Assembly: GCA_001971685.1 (NCBI GenBank)
Contig: CP019326.1
Location: forward strand, 2,232,001-2,296,000
Reading direction: 5' to 3'
From: Halomonas sp. 1513
Lineage (GTDB): Bacteria; Pseudomonadota; Gammaproteobacteria; Pseudomonadales; Halomonadaceae
Length of the DNA stretch: 64,000 nucleotides
Position numbers and translations under genes: made by a program. Under the pieces are notes generated by a model. The model was given only the letters and a program-made list of their open reading frames with translations, was not told the origin of the DNA and ran no database searches. Within the stretch, counting starts at the first letter, position 1, and each line of letters starts with the position of its first letter. Shown piece by piece: positions 31,764 through 40,803 of this stretch.

Positions 31764-33880
31764 GCGTGACGCGACTTTCTCCTCTTACGACCTGGCTGAT
31801 GGGCCTTTCATTGAGCGCCGGCAGCGGCCTGGCGCTGGCCGCCGGCAGTGTGCCGGCGCAGAATCTTGGCCTGGGCAAGGGCCAGAGCGACTTTGGCGGC
31901 GTAGGGCTGATGCAGACCCCCACCGCCCGCATGGCGCCGTTTGGCAGCATGTCGGGATCGTTCAACCGCACCGCGCCCTACCGCCGCTATAACCTGTTCT
32001 TTCAGCCCGCCGAGTGGCTGGAGGGCGGGTTTCGCTATGTGCAGGTAGAAAACCGCACCTTTACAGCCGCTGGTGAAGGGACGCCCAACCTCGACAAGGG
32101 CGTGGATGCCAAGCTGCGGCTGTGGAACGAGAGCCGCTATCTGCCGGCGCTGGCAGTGGGCCTGCGCGATCTGGGTGGCACCACCCTGTTCGGCGCCGAG
32201 TACCTGGTGGCCAGCAAGCGCTGGCACGACCTGGATTTTTCGCTCGGCCTGGGCTGGGGCTATCTGGGCAACGAAGCCGACCTGCGTTCGCCGCTGGGCG
32301 TGCTCGACAGCCGCTTCGATGAGCGCCCCGGCGAGGCCGGCGGCGATCAGGGCGGCGAGTTTGCCGTCGATGCGCTGTTCCGCGGCTCGGCGGCAGTGTT
32401 CGGCGGGGTCGAGTACCAGACGCCCTGGGACCGGCTGCTGCTGCAGCTGGAGTACGAAGGCAACGACTACCAGAACGAGCCCCAGGACAACGATCAAGTG
32501 CGCGACTCGCGCGTCAACCTCGGCGCACGCTTCAAGCTCAGCGACGGCCTGGAGCTGCGCGCCGGCTGGCAGCGCGGCAACACCGCCATGGCCGGCATCG
32601 CCTATACCACCAACCTGGCGGGGCTCTCCCAGGCCAAGCGCGACCCGGCACCGGCGGCGCTGGACGCCGAGCCGCAGCCCGACTGGGCGAGCCTAGCCGA
32701 GGAGCTGGAGTTGAACGCCGGCTTGCGCGCCACGCGCATCAGCCAGGAGGGGCAGGACCTGATCGTCGAGGGCGAGCCAACCCGCTTCCGCGCACTGGCC
32801 CAGAGCGAGGGCCGCGCCGGTCGCCTGCTCCACGCCCAGACAGACGACGACGTGCAGCGGCTGCGCTACCGTTGGGAGAACCGCGGCATGTTCCTGCGCG
32901 AGAGCGTGCACGATCGCCAGGCACTCGTGGCGGCGGCCGGTTCCGCCGAACATGAGACCGCCCACAAGCACGGCATCTATCAGCATGCCCGGCTGACGCC
33001 TCCGGCGGCCGACGCCGAGACCCTCTACGAGGCGCCTACGCAGCGCCTGCAGTACAGCCTGGGGCCGGGCTTTCAGCAGAACTTCGGCGGGCCCGACGGC
33101 TACTTGTACCGGCTCTCGGCCGTGGCCAGCGCCGAATACGCCACCGACCGCAACGGCTGGTTCTCCGGCACGCTGACCTACACCCTGGCCGACAACCTCG
33201 ACAACTACGAGTACATCGCCGACTCCGACCTGCCGCGGGTGCGCACCTTCATCGGCGACTACCTCGCCGAGACCGACCTCGGCATCGACAACCTGCAGTA
33301 CACCCGCACCGCCCAGCTGGGCCGCAACTGGTATGCCATGGGCTACGGCGGGCTGCTGGAGATGATGTATGCCGGGGTCGGCGCAGAGCTGCTGTATCGC
33401 CCCTTCAACAGCCGCTGGGCGGTCGGTGCCGACCTTAACCGCGTGCAGCAGCGCGAGTTCGACCAGCGCTTCGGGCTACGTGACTACACCACGACCACCG
33501 GTCATCTGACCGCCTATGTGGAGACCGGCGTCGAGGACGTGCTGGCCAAGGTCAGCGTGGGCCGCTACCTGGCGGGTGACATCGGCACCACCATCGATCT
33601 GTCGCGGGAATTCGAGTCCGGCGTGCGGGTCGGCGCCTGGGCAACCTTTACAGATGCCGGCGACGATTTCGGCGAGGGCAGCTTCGACAAGGCGCTGTAT
33701 ATGTCACTGCCGCTGGACGCCTTCTTCATCCGCTCGACCCGCGACCGTGCCGATATCGCCTGGCAACCGCTGACCCGCGACGGCGGCGCGCGCCTCAACC
33801 GACGCTACTCGCTCTACGAGGTAACCGAGGAGCGACGGTTGAACGGCTACTGGGACGACTACGAGGCTAGCTGGCGGTGA
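31760..33880 (+). CDS. yjbH: YjbH/GfcD-family outer-membrane beta-barrel protein
   Basis: A 706-aa exported protein predicted to form an outer-membrane beta-barrel for polysaccharide secretion. The signal peptide ends about residue 30 (LSLSAGSGLALAAG). Family blocks include GGVGLMQTPTARMAPFGS near the N-terminus, RRYNLFFQPAEWLEGGFRY, and repeated alternating aromatic/polar strands to the end, with YSLYEVTEERRLNGYWDD near the C-terminus. The start is TTG at 31760 overlapping the yjbG stop, or GTG at 31766. It converges on hglS and overlaps it by 14 bases. Confidence 0.88.
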   Translation: MSVTRLSPLTTWLMGLSLSAGSGLALAAGSVPAQNLGLGKGQSDFGGVGLMQTPTARMAPFGSMSGSFNRTAPYRRYNLFFQPAEWLEGGFRYVQVENRTFTAAGEGTPNLDKGVDAKLRLWNESRYLPALAVGLRDLGGTTLFGAEYLVASKRWHDLDFSLGLGWGYLGNEADLRSPLGVLDSRFDERPGEAGGDQGGEFAVDALFRGSAAVFGGVEYQTPWDRLLLQLEYEGNDYQNEPQDNDQVRDSRVNLGARFKLSDGLELRAGWQRGNTAMAGIAYTTNLAGLSQAKRDPAPAALDAEPQPDWASLAEELELNAGLRATRISQEGQDLIVEGEPTRFRALAQSEGRAGRLLHAQTDDDVQRLRYRWENRGMFLRESVHDRQALVAAAGSAEHETAHKHGIYQHARLTPPAADAETLYEAPTQRLQYSLGPGFQQNFGGPDGYLYRLSAVASAEYATDRNGWFSGTLTYTLADNLDNYEYIADSDLPRVRTFIGDYLAETDLGIDNLQYTRTAQLGRNWYAMGYGGLLEMMYAGVGAELLYRPFNSRWAVGADLNRVQQREFDQRFGLRDYTTTTGHLTAYVETGVEDVLAKVSVGRYLAGDIGTTIDLSREFESGVRVGAWATFTDAGDDFGEGSFDKALYMSLPLDAFFIRSTRDRADIAWQPLTRDGGARLNRRYSLYEVTEERRLNGYWDDYEASWR

Positions 33881-35216
33881 GGGCTGCCAGCGCCCGCTCC
33901 AAGGAGGCCTGCTGGCGCCGCTCGTAGAGCGCGATCTCATCGGTGACCGCGGCGCCTAGTGCCTCTTCGAACAGCGCCTGGTTGGAGTGACTGGCGTATT
34001 CATCGCGCACGCCGTCGCCGAGGTTGGACTGGAAGATCCCCGCCGCGCTGACCGGCAGAAAGTCTTCGTAGGTCATCGCCGCGGCAGTCAGTGCGCCCTG
34101 CGCGATCAGCGCTTCCACGTCGTGTTCATCGCCCGCTGTCGCGCCGGGCACGGCACGGTAGTGGAAAAACGCCAGCTCCTCACGGCGCAGTACGGCGGGG
34201 TCGTCGGGGAAGTCGGCAAACACCTCGCTGAGCTGCGCCTGGTGGCTGGCGTTGTCGGCGGCGGGGTCGCCCTCCCGCGAGGCCTTCAGCAGCCGGTCGT
34301 AGAGCGCGCGCCCCTTGCGCGTCAGCGCCACGCCGCGCTGCTCGATCTCGCCGAAGCGGGCGGTGTGGTGGCCCTGCTCGTTGCCGGCGAAACGGATCGG
34401 CTCCTCCAGCGCCTTGAAGCTGGTCTGGCGCAGCAGGATCGGGCAGGCGCGGCGCGGCGGGCCTTCGATGATCGCCTTGGGGTCGATGCCTGCCTCGGGC
34501 ATGCGCTGCTGAACGGCGTCGATGTCCAGGGTGCGCGGCGTGAGGTGGTTGATATGCGGGCCGCGAAAGCACACCACGTCGGCGATCAGGCGGTGCTCGT
34601 CGCTCAGCGCGCGGTAGGTGGCCAGGTCGACGGTGGCCTCGCGATGCCAGCGGAAGGTCTCCAGCGCCTCGGCCACGAAGCGCTCGGCCTGCTCGGCATC
34701 GAGCCCACCCTGGCGCTCGGCGGTGGCGACCAGCTCCCGCGCGCCGGGGGTGAAGATATCGCGGGCGGCGAGGATCTCGGCAGCGCGCTGGCGCAGCTCG
34801 GCGTCCTCGATCAGCTCCAGGCGCAGCAGCGAGGTAAACACGCGGAACGGATTGCGCTTGAGCGCAGCGTCGTCCACCGGACGAAACGCCGTGGAGTGCA
34901 CCGGCACCCCGGCCTCCGAGAGGTCATAGTAGCCCACCGGGTGCATGCCCATCACCGCAAACAGGCGGCGCAGCATGGCCAGCTCATCCGGTGTGCCAAC
35001 GCGAATCGCACCGTGGCGCTCGACGTCGAGCCGCGCCAGCTCGTCACCGTCGCGCAGCTCGGCATGCAGCGTGGGGTTGGCTGCCAGCGTCTCGCGGTTG
35101 ACCGCCTCGACCAGCGCCAGCAGCGTGCCGTACTGCGGCACCTCATGGCGGTACATCTCCGACATCGCCTTGGCGAAGTTGCCGCGAATCTCGTCCGTGG
35201 CTATCCAGTTGCTCAT
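33867..35216 (-). CDS. hglS: HglS, 2-oxoadipate dioxygenase/decarboxylase (DUF1338, YdcJ-like)
   Basis: Fe(II)-dependent enzyme of the VOC-like DUF1338 family that converts 2-oxoadipate to 2-hydroxyglutarate in Pseudomonas lysine catabolism. 449 aa, the normal length. Conserved features include YDLSEAGVPVHSTAFRPVD (a metal-ligand His and substrate-binding Arg region) and CFRGPHINHLTPRTLDID with a second conserved His. AGGAGG six bases before the ATG at 35216 decides the start over an in-frame codon at 35249. It lies 54 bases downstream of a class III aminotransferase on the same strand; together they would turn 2-aminoadipate into 2-hydroxyglutarate. Confidence 0.87.
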   Translation of the reverse strand: MSNWIATDEIRGNFAKAMSEMYRHEVPQYGTLLALVEAVNRETLAANPTLHAELRDGDELARLDVERHGAIRVGTPDELAMLRRLFAVMGMHPVGYYDLSEAGVPVHSTAFRPVDDAALKRNPFRVFTSLLRLELIEDAELRQRAAEILAARDIFTPGARELVATAERQGGLDAEQAERFVAEALETFRWHREATVDLATYRALSDEHRLIADVVCFRGPHINHLTPRTLDIDAVQQRMPEAGIDPKAIIEGPPRRACPILLRQTSFKALEEPIRFAGNEQGHHTARFGEIEQRGVALTRKGRALYDRLLKASREGDPAADNASHQAQLSEVFADFPDDPAVLRREELAFFHYRAVPGATAGDEHDVEALIAQGALTAAAMTYEDFLPVSAAGIFQSNLGDGVRDEYASHSNQALFEEALGAAVTDEIALYERRQQASLERALAALTAS

Positions 35217-35270
35217 CTGGGCCTCCTGTGGCCGATATGTTCTTAGCATAGAAGGATCTGGGCCAGCGGC

Positions 35271-36524
35271 TCAGGCCGCCAGCGACTCGAGGGCACGTTC
35301 GAGAATCGCCAGGCCTTCGTCGAGCCGCTCGGCTTCGATGGTCAGCGGCATCAGCAGACGCAGCACGTTCTTGTGGCGTCCGCTGGGCATCAGCAGCAGG
35401 CCCTGCTCACGAGCCTTGACCAGTAGCGCGGCCAGGTGCTGGCTGCCGCTGGCCGCAGCGGTGTCGTGGAAGACGATGCCGCGCATGGCGCCGATGCCGG
35501 TCAGCTCACCCAGCATCGGGAAGCGGCCGCTCGCCTGCCAGCGCCGGTGCGCATCCACGATGGCCACCTCGATCCGCTCGCTCCACTCGCTCAGGCGCGA
35601 CTCGGCCATGATCTGCATCACCGCCCTGGCGGCGGCGCAGGCCACCGGGTTGCCGGAGTAGGTGCCGCCCAGCCCGCCCTTGGGCAGGGCGTTCATGATC
35701 ACTTCGCGCCCGGCCACCGCGGCCAGCGGCAGGCCGCCGGCGATACTCTTGCCCATCAGCAGCAGGTCGGGCTCGATGCCCAGGTGAGAGAAGGCGAAGC
35801 GCGTGCCGCTGCGGCCGAAGCCGGACTGGATCTCGTCGATGATCAGCACGATGCCGTGGCGGTCGCATTCGGCACGCAGCCGGGCGGCGAAGTCGCGGTC
35901 GAGCAGCCGGAAGCCGCCCTCGCCCTGCACCGGCTCGACGACGATGGCGGCCACTTCATCCGCTGGCACCTCGACCTCAAACAGGCGTGCCAATGCCGCC
36001 AGGCCCTGCTCGGCGCTGATGCCGCCGTCGCTGCTGGGGAACGGCAGGTGGTAGACAGGCCCCGGCAGCGCACCGAGCCGGCGCTTGTAGGGCGCGACCT
36101 TGCCGTTGAGGTTGAGCGCCGCCAGGGTGCGGCCGTGGAAGCCGTCATCGAAGGCGATCACCGCCTGGCGCCCGGTGTGCCCGCGCGCCACCTTGAGGGC
36201 GTTCTCGGTGGCCTCGGCACCGCTGTTGGTGAGCATGCAGCTCAGCGGGTAGCTGACCGGCACGAAGTCCTGCAGCGCCGCGACCACGTCCAGATAGCCG
36301 CGGTGCGGTACGGCGTTGAACGCCGAGTGGGTCAGCTTGGCGAGCTGCGCGCCAGCGGCTTCGACGATGACCGGATGGCAGTGCCCGAGGTTGAGCACGC
36401 CGATGCCGCCGACGAAATCGATATAGCGCCGCCCCTGCTCGTCCCACACCTCGGCATTGCGGCCCTGCTCCACACAGATGGGGTGCACCACGCCCATCGA
36501 CTCGCTGACAAAGGGTAACTCCAT
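35271..36524 (-). CDS. Class III aminotransferase (GabT-like; probable 2-aminoadipate aminotransferase)
   Basis: A PLP enzyme of 417 aa from ATG 36524. Elements of the ornithine/GABA aminotransferase subgroup are clear: NSGAEATENALKVARGHTGR, FDDGFHGRTLAALNLNGKV, LIIDEIQSGFGRSGTRFAF with the PLP Asp, and LLMGKSIAGGLPLAAVAG with the catalytic Lys. By sequence it would be named 4-aminobutyrate transaminase. The adjacent hglS and the amaA/amaB genes suggest 2-aminoadipate as substrate, as for the P. putida enzyme of this class. An in-frame codon at 36551 is an alternative start. Confidence 0.85.
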   Translation of the reverse strand: MELPFVSESMGVVHPICVEQGRNAEVWDEQGRRYIDFVGGIGVLNLGHCHPVIVEAAGAQLAKLTHSAFNAVPHRGYLDVVAALQDFVPVSYPLSCMLTNSGAEATENALKVARGHTGRQAVIAFDDGFHGRTLAALNLNGKVAPYKRRLGALPGPVYHLPFPSSDGGISAEQGLAALARLFEVEVPADEVAAIVVEPVQGEGGFRLLDRDFAARLRAECDRHGIVLIIDEIQSGFGRSGTRFAFSHLGIEPDLLLMGKSIAGGLPLAAVAGREVIMNALPKGGLGGTYSGNPVACAAARAVMQIMAESRLSEWSERIEVAIVDAHRRWQASGRFPMLGELTGIGAMRGIVFHDTAAASGSQHLAALLVKAREQGLLLMPSGRHKNVLRLLMPLTIEAERLDEGLAILERALESLAA

Positions 36525-36831
36525 GCCCTCTCCATCCTCCTGCTGCGGCATTCACTCGTGCCGCTATCAGAGCAGAGCCCGCCCCACGTCTCAAACGAAA
36601 AAAAGCGCGCTATGCATTCCGTTTATTCAAGGTGATACCGGCGTCAGGCCTGCCGCAGACACCATCAGCACCAGGCAGGAAAAAATGGAATACAAAGGAG
36701 ACTAAATTTCTTTTGCCTGATATGCCGCGGGCGACAACAATGGCCGCCCAACAGTGGATCCGGGCCAACCACCGCGAAGACGGTAGGCGCCACGGCATAC
36801 AACAACCACAGGCAAGTGAACAGGAGACGAC

Positions 36832-37833
36832 ATGAAGCGCGTAATTCCCCTGGCAACACTCGGCGCTGCGGCAGGCGCTCTGCTGGCCGGTTGCGGCAGC
36901 GACGGCACCAGCACACCGAACATCGCCATCGGCCCGCCGGCCAGCACTACCCAGAGCGTGTCGCAGCTGATCTTCGACGCCTACGGCATTGGCGAAGACG
37001 ACTACAGCACCTATCAGGAAGGCTTCGGCGCGGCCCTCGACGGCGTGCAGGATGGCAACATCGATATCTCCATCGGCATTCTCGGCCTGCCCTCGGGCAG
37101 CATCGAGAACCTGCAGGCCTCGAGCGGCGATGCCCGCATGCTGAGCCTCAGCGATGACGCTATCGACTACATCGAGGCCAACAGCGACTACCAGCGCTTC
37201 ACCATTCCCAGCGACAGCTACGAGTTCCTCGACGAGGACGTCACCACCATCACCGCCTACGCCATCCTGATGGGCAACACCCATACCATCGATGAAGAGC
37301 TGGGCTATGAGCTGGCACGCCTGATGGTCGAACACGCCGAGGAGAACACCCACTCCCAGTCGGCGTTCATGACCCTCGAGAACGCCCTCAACGGCGCCGA
37401 CGACCTGCCGATCCACCCCGGCGCCAAGCGCTACTACGAGGAGCAGGGCCTGACCGTCGACAACCCGGTGGCCGAGCTCGGCGAGGTCGAAGAGAAGCGC
37501 GAGTTCATCCTCGGCACCGGTAGCCAGGGCGGCACCTACTACCCGCTGGGTGGCGAGATGGCGACCATCTGGAACCGCTACCTGGACGACGCCAACTTCA
37601 CCAACATCGAGACCGGCGCCTCGATCGAGAACATGGTCAGCATCCGCGATGGCAGCATGGACCTGGGCATGACGGTGCACGCGCCGGCTCGCGAGGCCGT
37701 GGAAGGCCGCGGCGAGTTCGACGGTGGCCAGGTCGAGAACGCGGCCTTCATCGGCCACATCTACCCCGAGGTGATTCAGATCGTGACCCGTGAGCGTTCG
37801 GGCATCACGTCGCTCGACGAGATCGGCAACTGA
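36832..37833 (+). CDS. TAXI-family TRAP solute-binding protein with circularly permuted order
   Basis: A 333-aa exported lipoprotein; lipobox LLAGC places the lipid Cys at residue 21. It is clearly related to TAXI-TRAP binding proteins, but the halves are swapped. Residues about 31-207 (from IAIGPPASTTQSVSQLIFDA to PIHPGAKRYYEEQGL) are what is normally the C-terminal part. Residues about 223-333 (from REFILGTGSQGGTYYPLGGE to VTRERSGITSLDEIGN) are what normally follows the signal peptide. Both halves look complete and the cut is at the first lobe-crossing strand. A short linker (TVDNPVAELGEVEEK) joins the old ends. GAGGAGAC... spacing supports the ATG. A hairpin and the fused TRAP permease follow. 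Confidence 0.9.
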   Translation: MKRVIPLATLGAAAGALLAGCGSDGTSTPNIAIGPPASTTQSVSQLIFDAYGIGEDDYSTYQEGFGAALDGVQDGNIDISIGILGLPSGSIENLQASSGDARMLSLSDDAIDYIEANSDYQRFTIPSDSYEFLDEDVTTITAYAILMGNTHTIDEELGYELARLMVEHAEENTHSQSAFMTLENALNGADDLPIHPGAKRYYEEQGLTVDNPVAELGEVEEKREFILGTGSQGGTYYPLGGEMATIWNRYLDDANFTNIETGASIENMVSIRDGSMDLGMTVHAPAREAVEGRGEFDGGQVENAAFIGHIYPEVIQIVTRERSGITSLDEIGN

Positions 37834-37849
37834 TCCGTTCTTCACGATC

Positions 37850-37874
37850 GCTGCCGGGCACCGCGCCCGGCAGC
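37850..37874 (+). terminator. Intercistronic hairpin between TAXI binding protein and permease
   Basis: Perfect 10-bp stem GCTGCCGGGC/GCCCGGCAGC with a 5-base loop, 16 bases after the stop of the binding-protein gene. Only a short T-run follows (CCTGTTTCT). Such hairpins commonly protect or attenuate the message so that more binding protein than permease is made. Confidence 0.6.
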
Positions 37875-37895
37875 GCCTGTTTCTGCGAGGCTACC

Positions 37896-39838
37896 GTGGT
37901 TAAAAAAAAACCGCTGACGACGCATCACTGCTAGAAAAGTACGACCGCGAATCCAATACGCGCACCGAGCTCGGCAAGTGGGGCTGGCTGGTGACGCTGA
38001 TGGGTATCACACTCACCTGCTTTCACCTGTATACCGGCTACTTCGGCACCCTGCCCTCCCAGCAGCAGGGCGCGGTCCATCTGGGCCTGGCGCTGGGCAT
38101 GATCTTCATCCTGTTTCCTGCTACCCGCGGCGGCAGCCGCCAGCACGTTCCCTGGTACGACGTGATACTCGCCTTCGTGGCCACCTTCACCGCCTACTAC
38201 AAGATCCTCTTCTACGAGGAGGTGTTGCGCGCCCGGGTCACCGGCTATTCGAGCTTCGACCTCACCATCGCGGCGCTGGGCGTGCTGTTCGTCCTCGAGG
38301 CGACCCGCCGTACCGTGGGCATCCCCATCGTGATCATGGCCAGCTGCGCGATCCTCTACGCACTGTTCGGCAATCTGATTCCCAGCCAGATTCTCTCCCA
38401 TCCCGGGTTCTCCTTTACCCAGGTCTCGCCCTACCTGTGGTTCCGTGAAAGCGGGGTGTTCGGTACGCCGCTACAGATTTCGGCGCGCTTTATCTTCCTG
38501 TTCCTGTTCTTCGGCGTGGTGCTGATGCACACCGGCGTGGGGCGCTTCTTCAATGACTTGGCCTTTGCAATGACGGGCCGCTTTACCGGTGGTGCCGGCA
38601 AGGCCGCGGTGATGGCCAGCTCCTTTCAGGGCATGATCTCGGGCAGCTCGATCGGCAACACCGTGGCCTCGGGCTCGTTCACCATTCCGATGATGAAGAA
38701 CGCCCGCTTCAAGCCGGAGGTGGCCGGCGCCGCCGAGGCCTCGGCCTCCACCGGCGGCCAGATCATGCCGCCGCTGATGGGGGCGGCGGCCTTCATCATG
38801 GTCGAGTACGTCGGGGTGTCATACCGCGAAATCATGGTCTCGGCGCTGATCCCGGCGCTGCTCTACTTCGCCGGTATTTTCATCGGCGTGCACTTCGAGG
38901 CCAAGCGCCACCGCATCCTCGGCATGCCCAAGGATCAGCTACCCAGCAAGCGCAGGCTGATGCTGGAGAAGGGCTATATGCTTCTGCCGCTGCTGGTTAT
39001 CGTCGGCACCATCATGGTGGGCTTCACCGCCCAGCGCGCCGCCCTACTGGGGATCGCCTGCGCCTTTGCGGTCAGCCTGATCCGCAAGGAGACACGCCCG
39101 TCGTTGCGCAAGGTGCTGACGATCTTCGAGCAGGGCGCGCGGGTGGCACTGCCGGTGATCGCCGCCGTGGCGTGCGCCGGAATCATTGCCGGCGTGGTGG
39201 GCATGACCGGCCTCGGCTCGAAGTTCGCTTCCGGCATCATCAGCCTCGCCGACGGCGTGCTGATCCTCGCCCTGCTGTTCACCATGGTGGCCTGCATCGT
39301 GCTGGGCATGGGGCTGCCGACTACCGCCAACTATGTGGTCACCGCCACCATCGCCGCCCCGGCGCTGATCAACGAGTTCGGCCTGCCGCCCATGGCGGTG
39401 CATCTGTTCGTGTTCTATTTCGGGATTATCGCCGATATCACGCCGCCGGTTTGCCTGGCCGCCTTTGCCGGTGCCGGTATTGCCCGTGCTAATCCGATGA
39501 AGACCGGCTTTACCGCCGTCAAGCTGGCCATCGGCGCCTTCATCATTCCCTACGCCTTCATCTTCAACCCGATGCTGGTGATGGTCGATGTGACGCCGCT
39601 GGGACTGGCAAGCGCGGTGCTGTTCTCGTTGCTGGGTATCATGGGGGTCAGTAGCGGGTTGATCGGCTACTTCGTGCGGGATTCCCTGCCCTGGGAGCGT
39701 CTGGTAATGTTGGCCGCTGGCCTGGCCATGGTGGTACCGGAACTGCTGACCAGCGGGGCCGGGCTGATCGCCATGGCCTTGATCGGCTGGCTGCAGCAGC
39801 GGCGGCCGGATAGCGGCGCCCTCAAGCCCGCCACATGA
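37896..39838 (+). CDS. Fused TRAP permease (DctQM-type), out of frame at an A9 tract near its start
   Basis: Membrane part of the TAXI-TRAP transporter: fused small and large permease subunits with about 16-18 helices. Signature segments are MASSFQGMISGSSIGNTVAS, ASASTGGQIMPPLMGAAAF and ACIVLGMGLPTTANYVVTA. The open frame begins at GTG 37991, but that cuts the first helix. The natural start is GTG 37896, preceded by GCGAGG. From there the frame runs through A9 (37902-37910) and stops at 37932. One extra A would give KKKTADDASLLEKYDRESN leading straight into the permease. Length from 37991 is 615 aa. It is followed by a LysR gene. Confidence 0.85.
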
Positions 39839-39856
39839 GCCAATCACCGCCTCTCA

Positions 39857-39888
39857 GGCCACTCCGGCGCCAACGCGCCGGAGTGGCC
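39857..39888 (+). terminator. Strong hairpin between TRAP permease and LysR gene
   Basis: Perfect 14-bp GC-rich stem (GGCCACTCCGGCGC/GCGCCGGAGTGGCC) with loop CAAC, 19 bases after the permease stop. No T-run follows. Its position inside the longest possible LysR frame argues that the LysR protein starts after it. Confidence 0.55.
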
Positions 39889-39912
39889 GGCCAGCACTCC
39901 GGAGCACCGCGC

Positions 39913-40803
39913 TTGGCGTCTCGCAACCTTCCCTCCACCACCGCCATGCAGTGCTTCGAGGCCGCCGCGCGGCACAAGAGCTTCACTCGCGCCGCTGAGG
40001 CCCTGAGCCTGACCCAGAGCGCGGTGAGCAAGCAGGTCGCGCAGTTGGAAGCCCACCTGCAGCACAAGCTGTTTCGCCGCGTGCGACGCAGCCTGGTGCT
40101 GACGCCGGAGGGCGCGATCTACCTCAGCGACGTGCGCAAGGTGCTGGCGCAGATCGAGATGTCGACCCACGCCATCATGACCTACAGCGGCAACAGCGAG
40201 GTGCTCAAGGTGGCGACCCTGCCGAGCTTCGGCACGCGCTGGCTGGCCGACCGGCTGCCGGCGTTCCTGGCCGCCAACCCGCGCATCAGCCTGGAATTCC
40301 ACGACCGCGTCGAGGACTTCGACCTCGAGCAGCAGAACATCGACGTGGCGTTTTTCTACGGCCACGGCAGCTGGCCCGACCTTGAGTGCCACAAGCTTGC
40401 CGACGAGGAGATGGTCGCCGTGGCCGCCCCGGCGCTGCTGTCAGCCCGCGCGCCGGCTTCGGCCAGCGACCTCACCGAGCTGCCGCTGCTGCACCTCTCG
40501 ACCCGCCCCGACGCCTGGCACCAGTGGTTCGCCGAGCAGCACATCGGCACCGACCGCAGCTACCACGGCACCCGCTTCGAGACCTTCCCGATGCTGGTGC
40601 GCACCGCCATGGCCGGCGGCGGCGTGGCGCTGGTGCCACGTTTCACGGTCGACGAGGAGCTCGATAGCGGGCGCCTCGCCGTTGCCGCCCCCCACCGCCT
40701 GCGCAGCGCCAGCGCCTACTACCTCGTCTACCCCGAACACCTCGGCGAACTGGCCAAGGTGCGACGCTTCGTCGAGCATATCCTCAGCACGTTGCCGGCG
40801 TAG
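39913..40803 (+). CDS. LysR-family transcriptional regulator
   Basis: Activator/repressor-type DNA-binding protein of about 296 aa. The winged helix-turn-helix is at the N-terminus (SFTRAAEALSLTQSAVSKQV), followed by the periplasmic-binding-fold effector domain (VLKVATLPSFGTRWL to the end). I prefer the TTG at 39913, which has CGGAG 8 bases upstream and lies after a strong hairpin. An ATG at 39835, overlapping the permease stop, would add 26 non-family residues. It is closely similar to the LysR protein encoded tail-to-tail at 40784-41698. It probably regulates the TRAP genes or the lysine route. Confidence 0.88.
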   Translation: MASRNLPSTTAMQCFEAAARHKSFTRAAEALSLTQSAVSKQVAQLEAHLQHKLFRRVRRSLVLTPEGAIYLSDVRKVLAQIEMSTHAIMTYSGNSEVLKVATLPSFGTRWLADRLPAFLAANPRISLEFHDRVEDFDLEQQNIDVAFFYGHGSWPDLECHKLADEEMVAVAAPALLSARAPASASDLTELPLLHLSTRPDAWHQWFAEQHIGTDRSYHGTRFETFPMLVRTAMAGGGVALVPRFTVDEELDSGRLAVAAPHRLRSASAYYLVYPEHLGELAKVRRFVEHILSTLPA

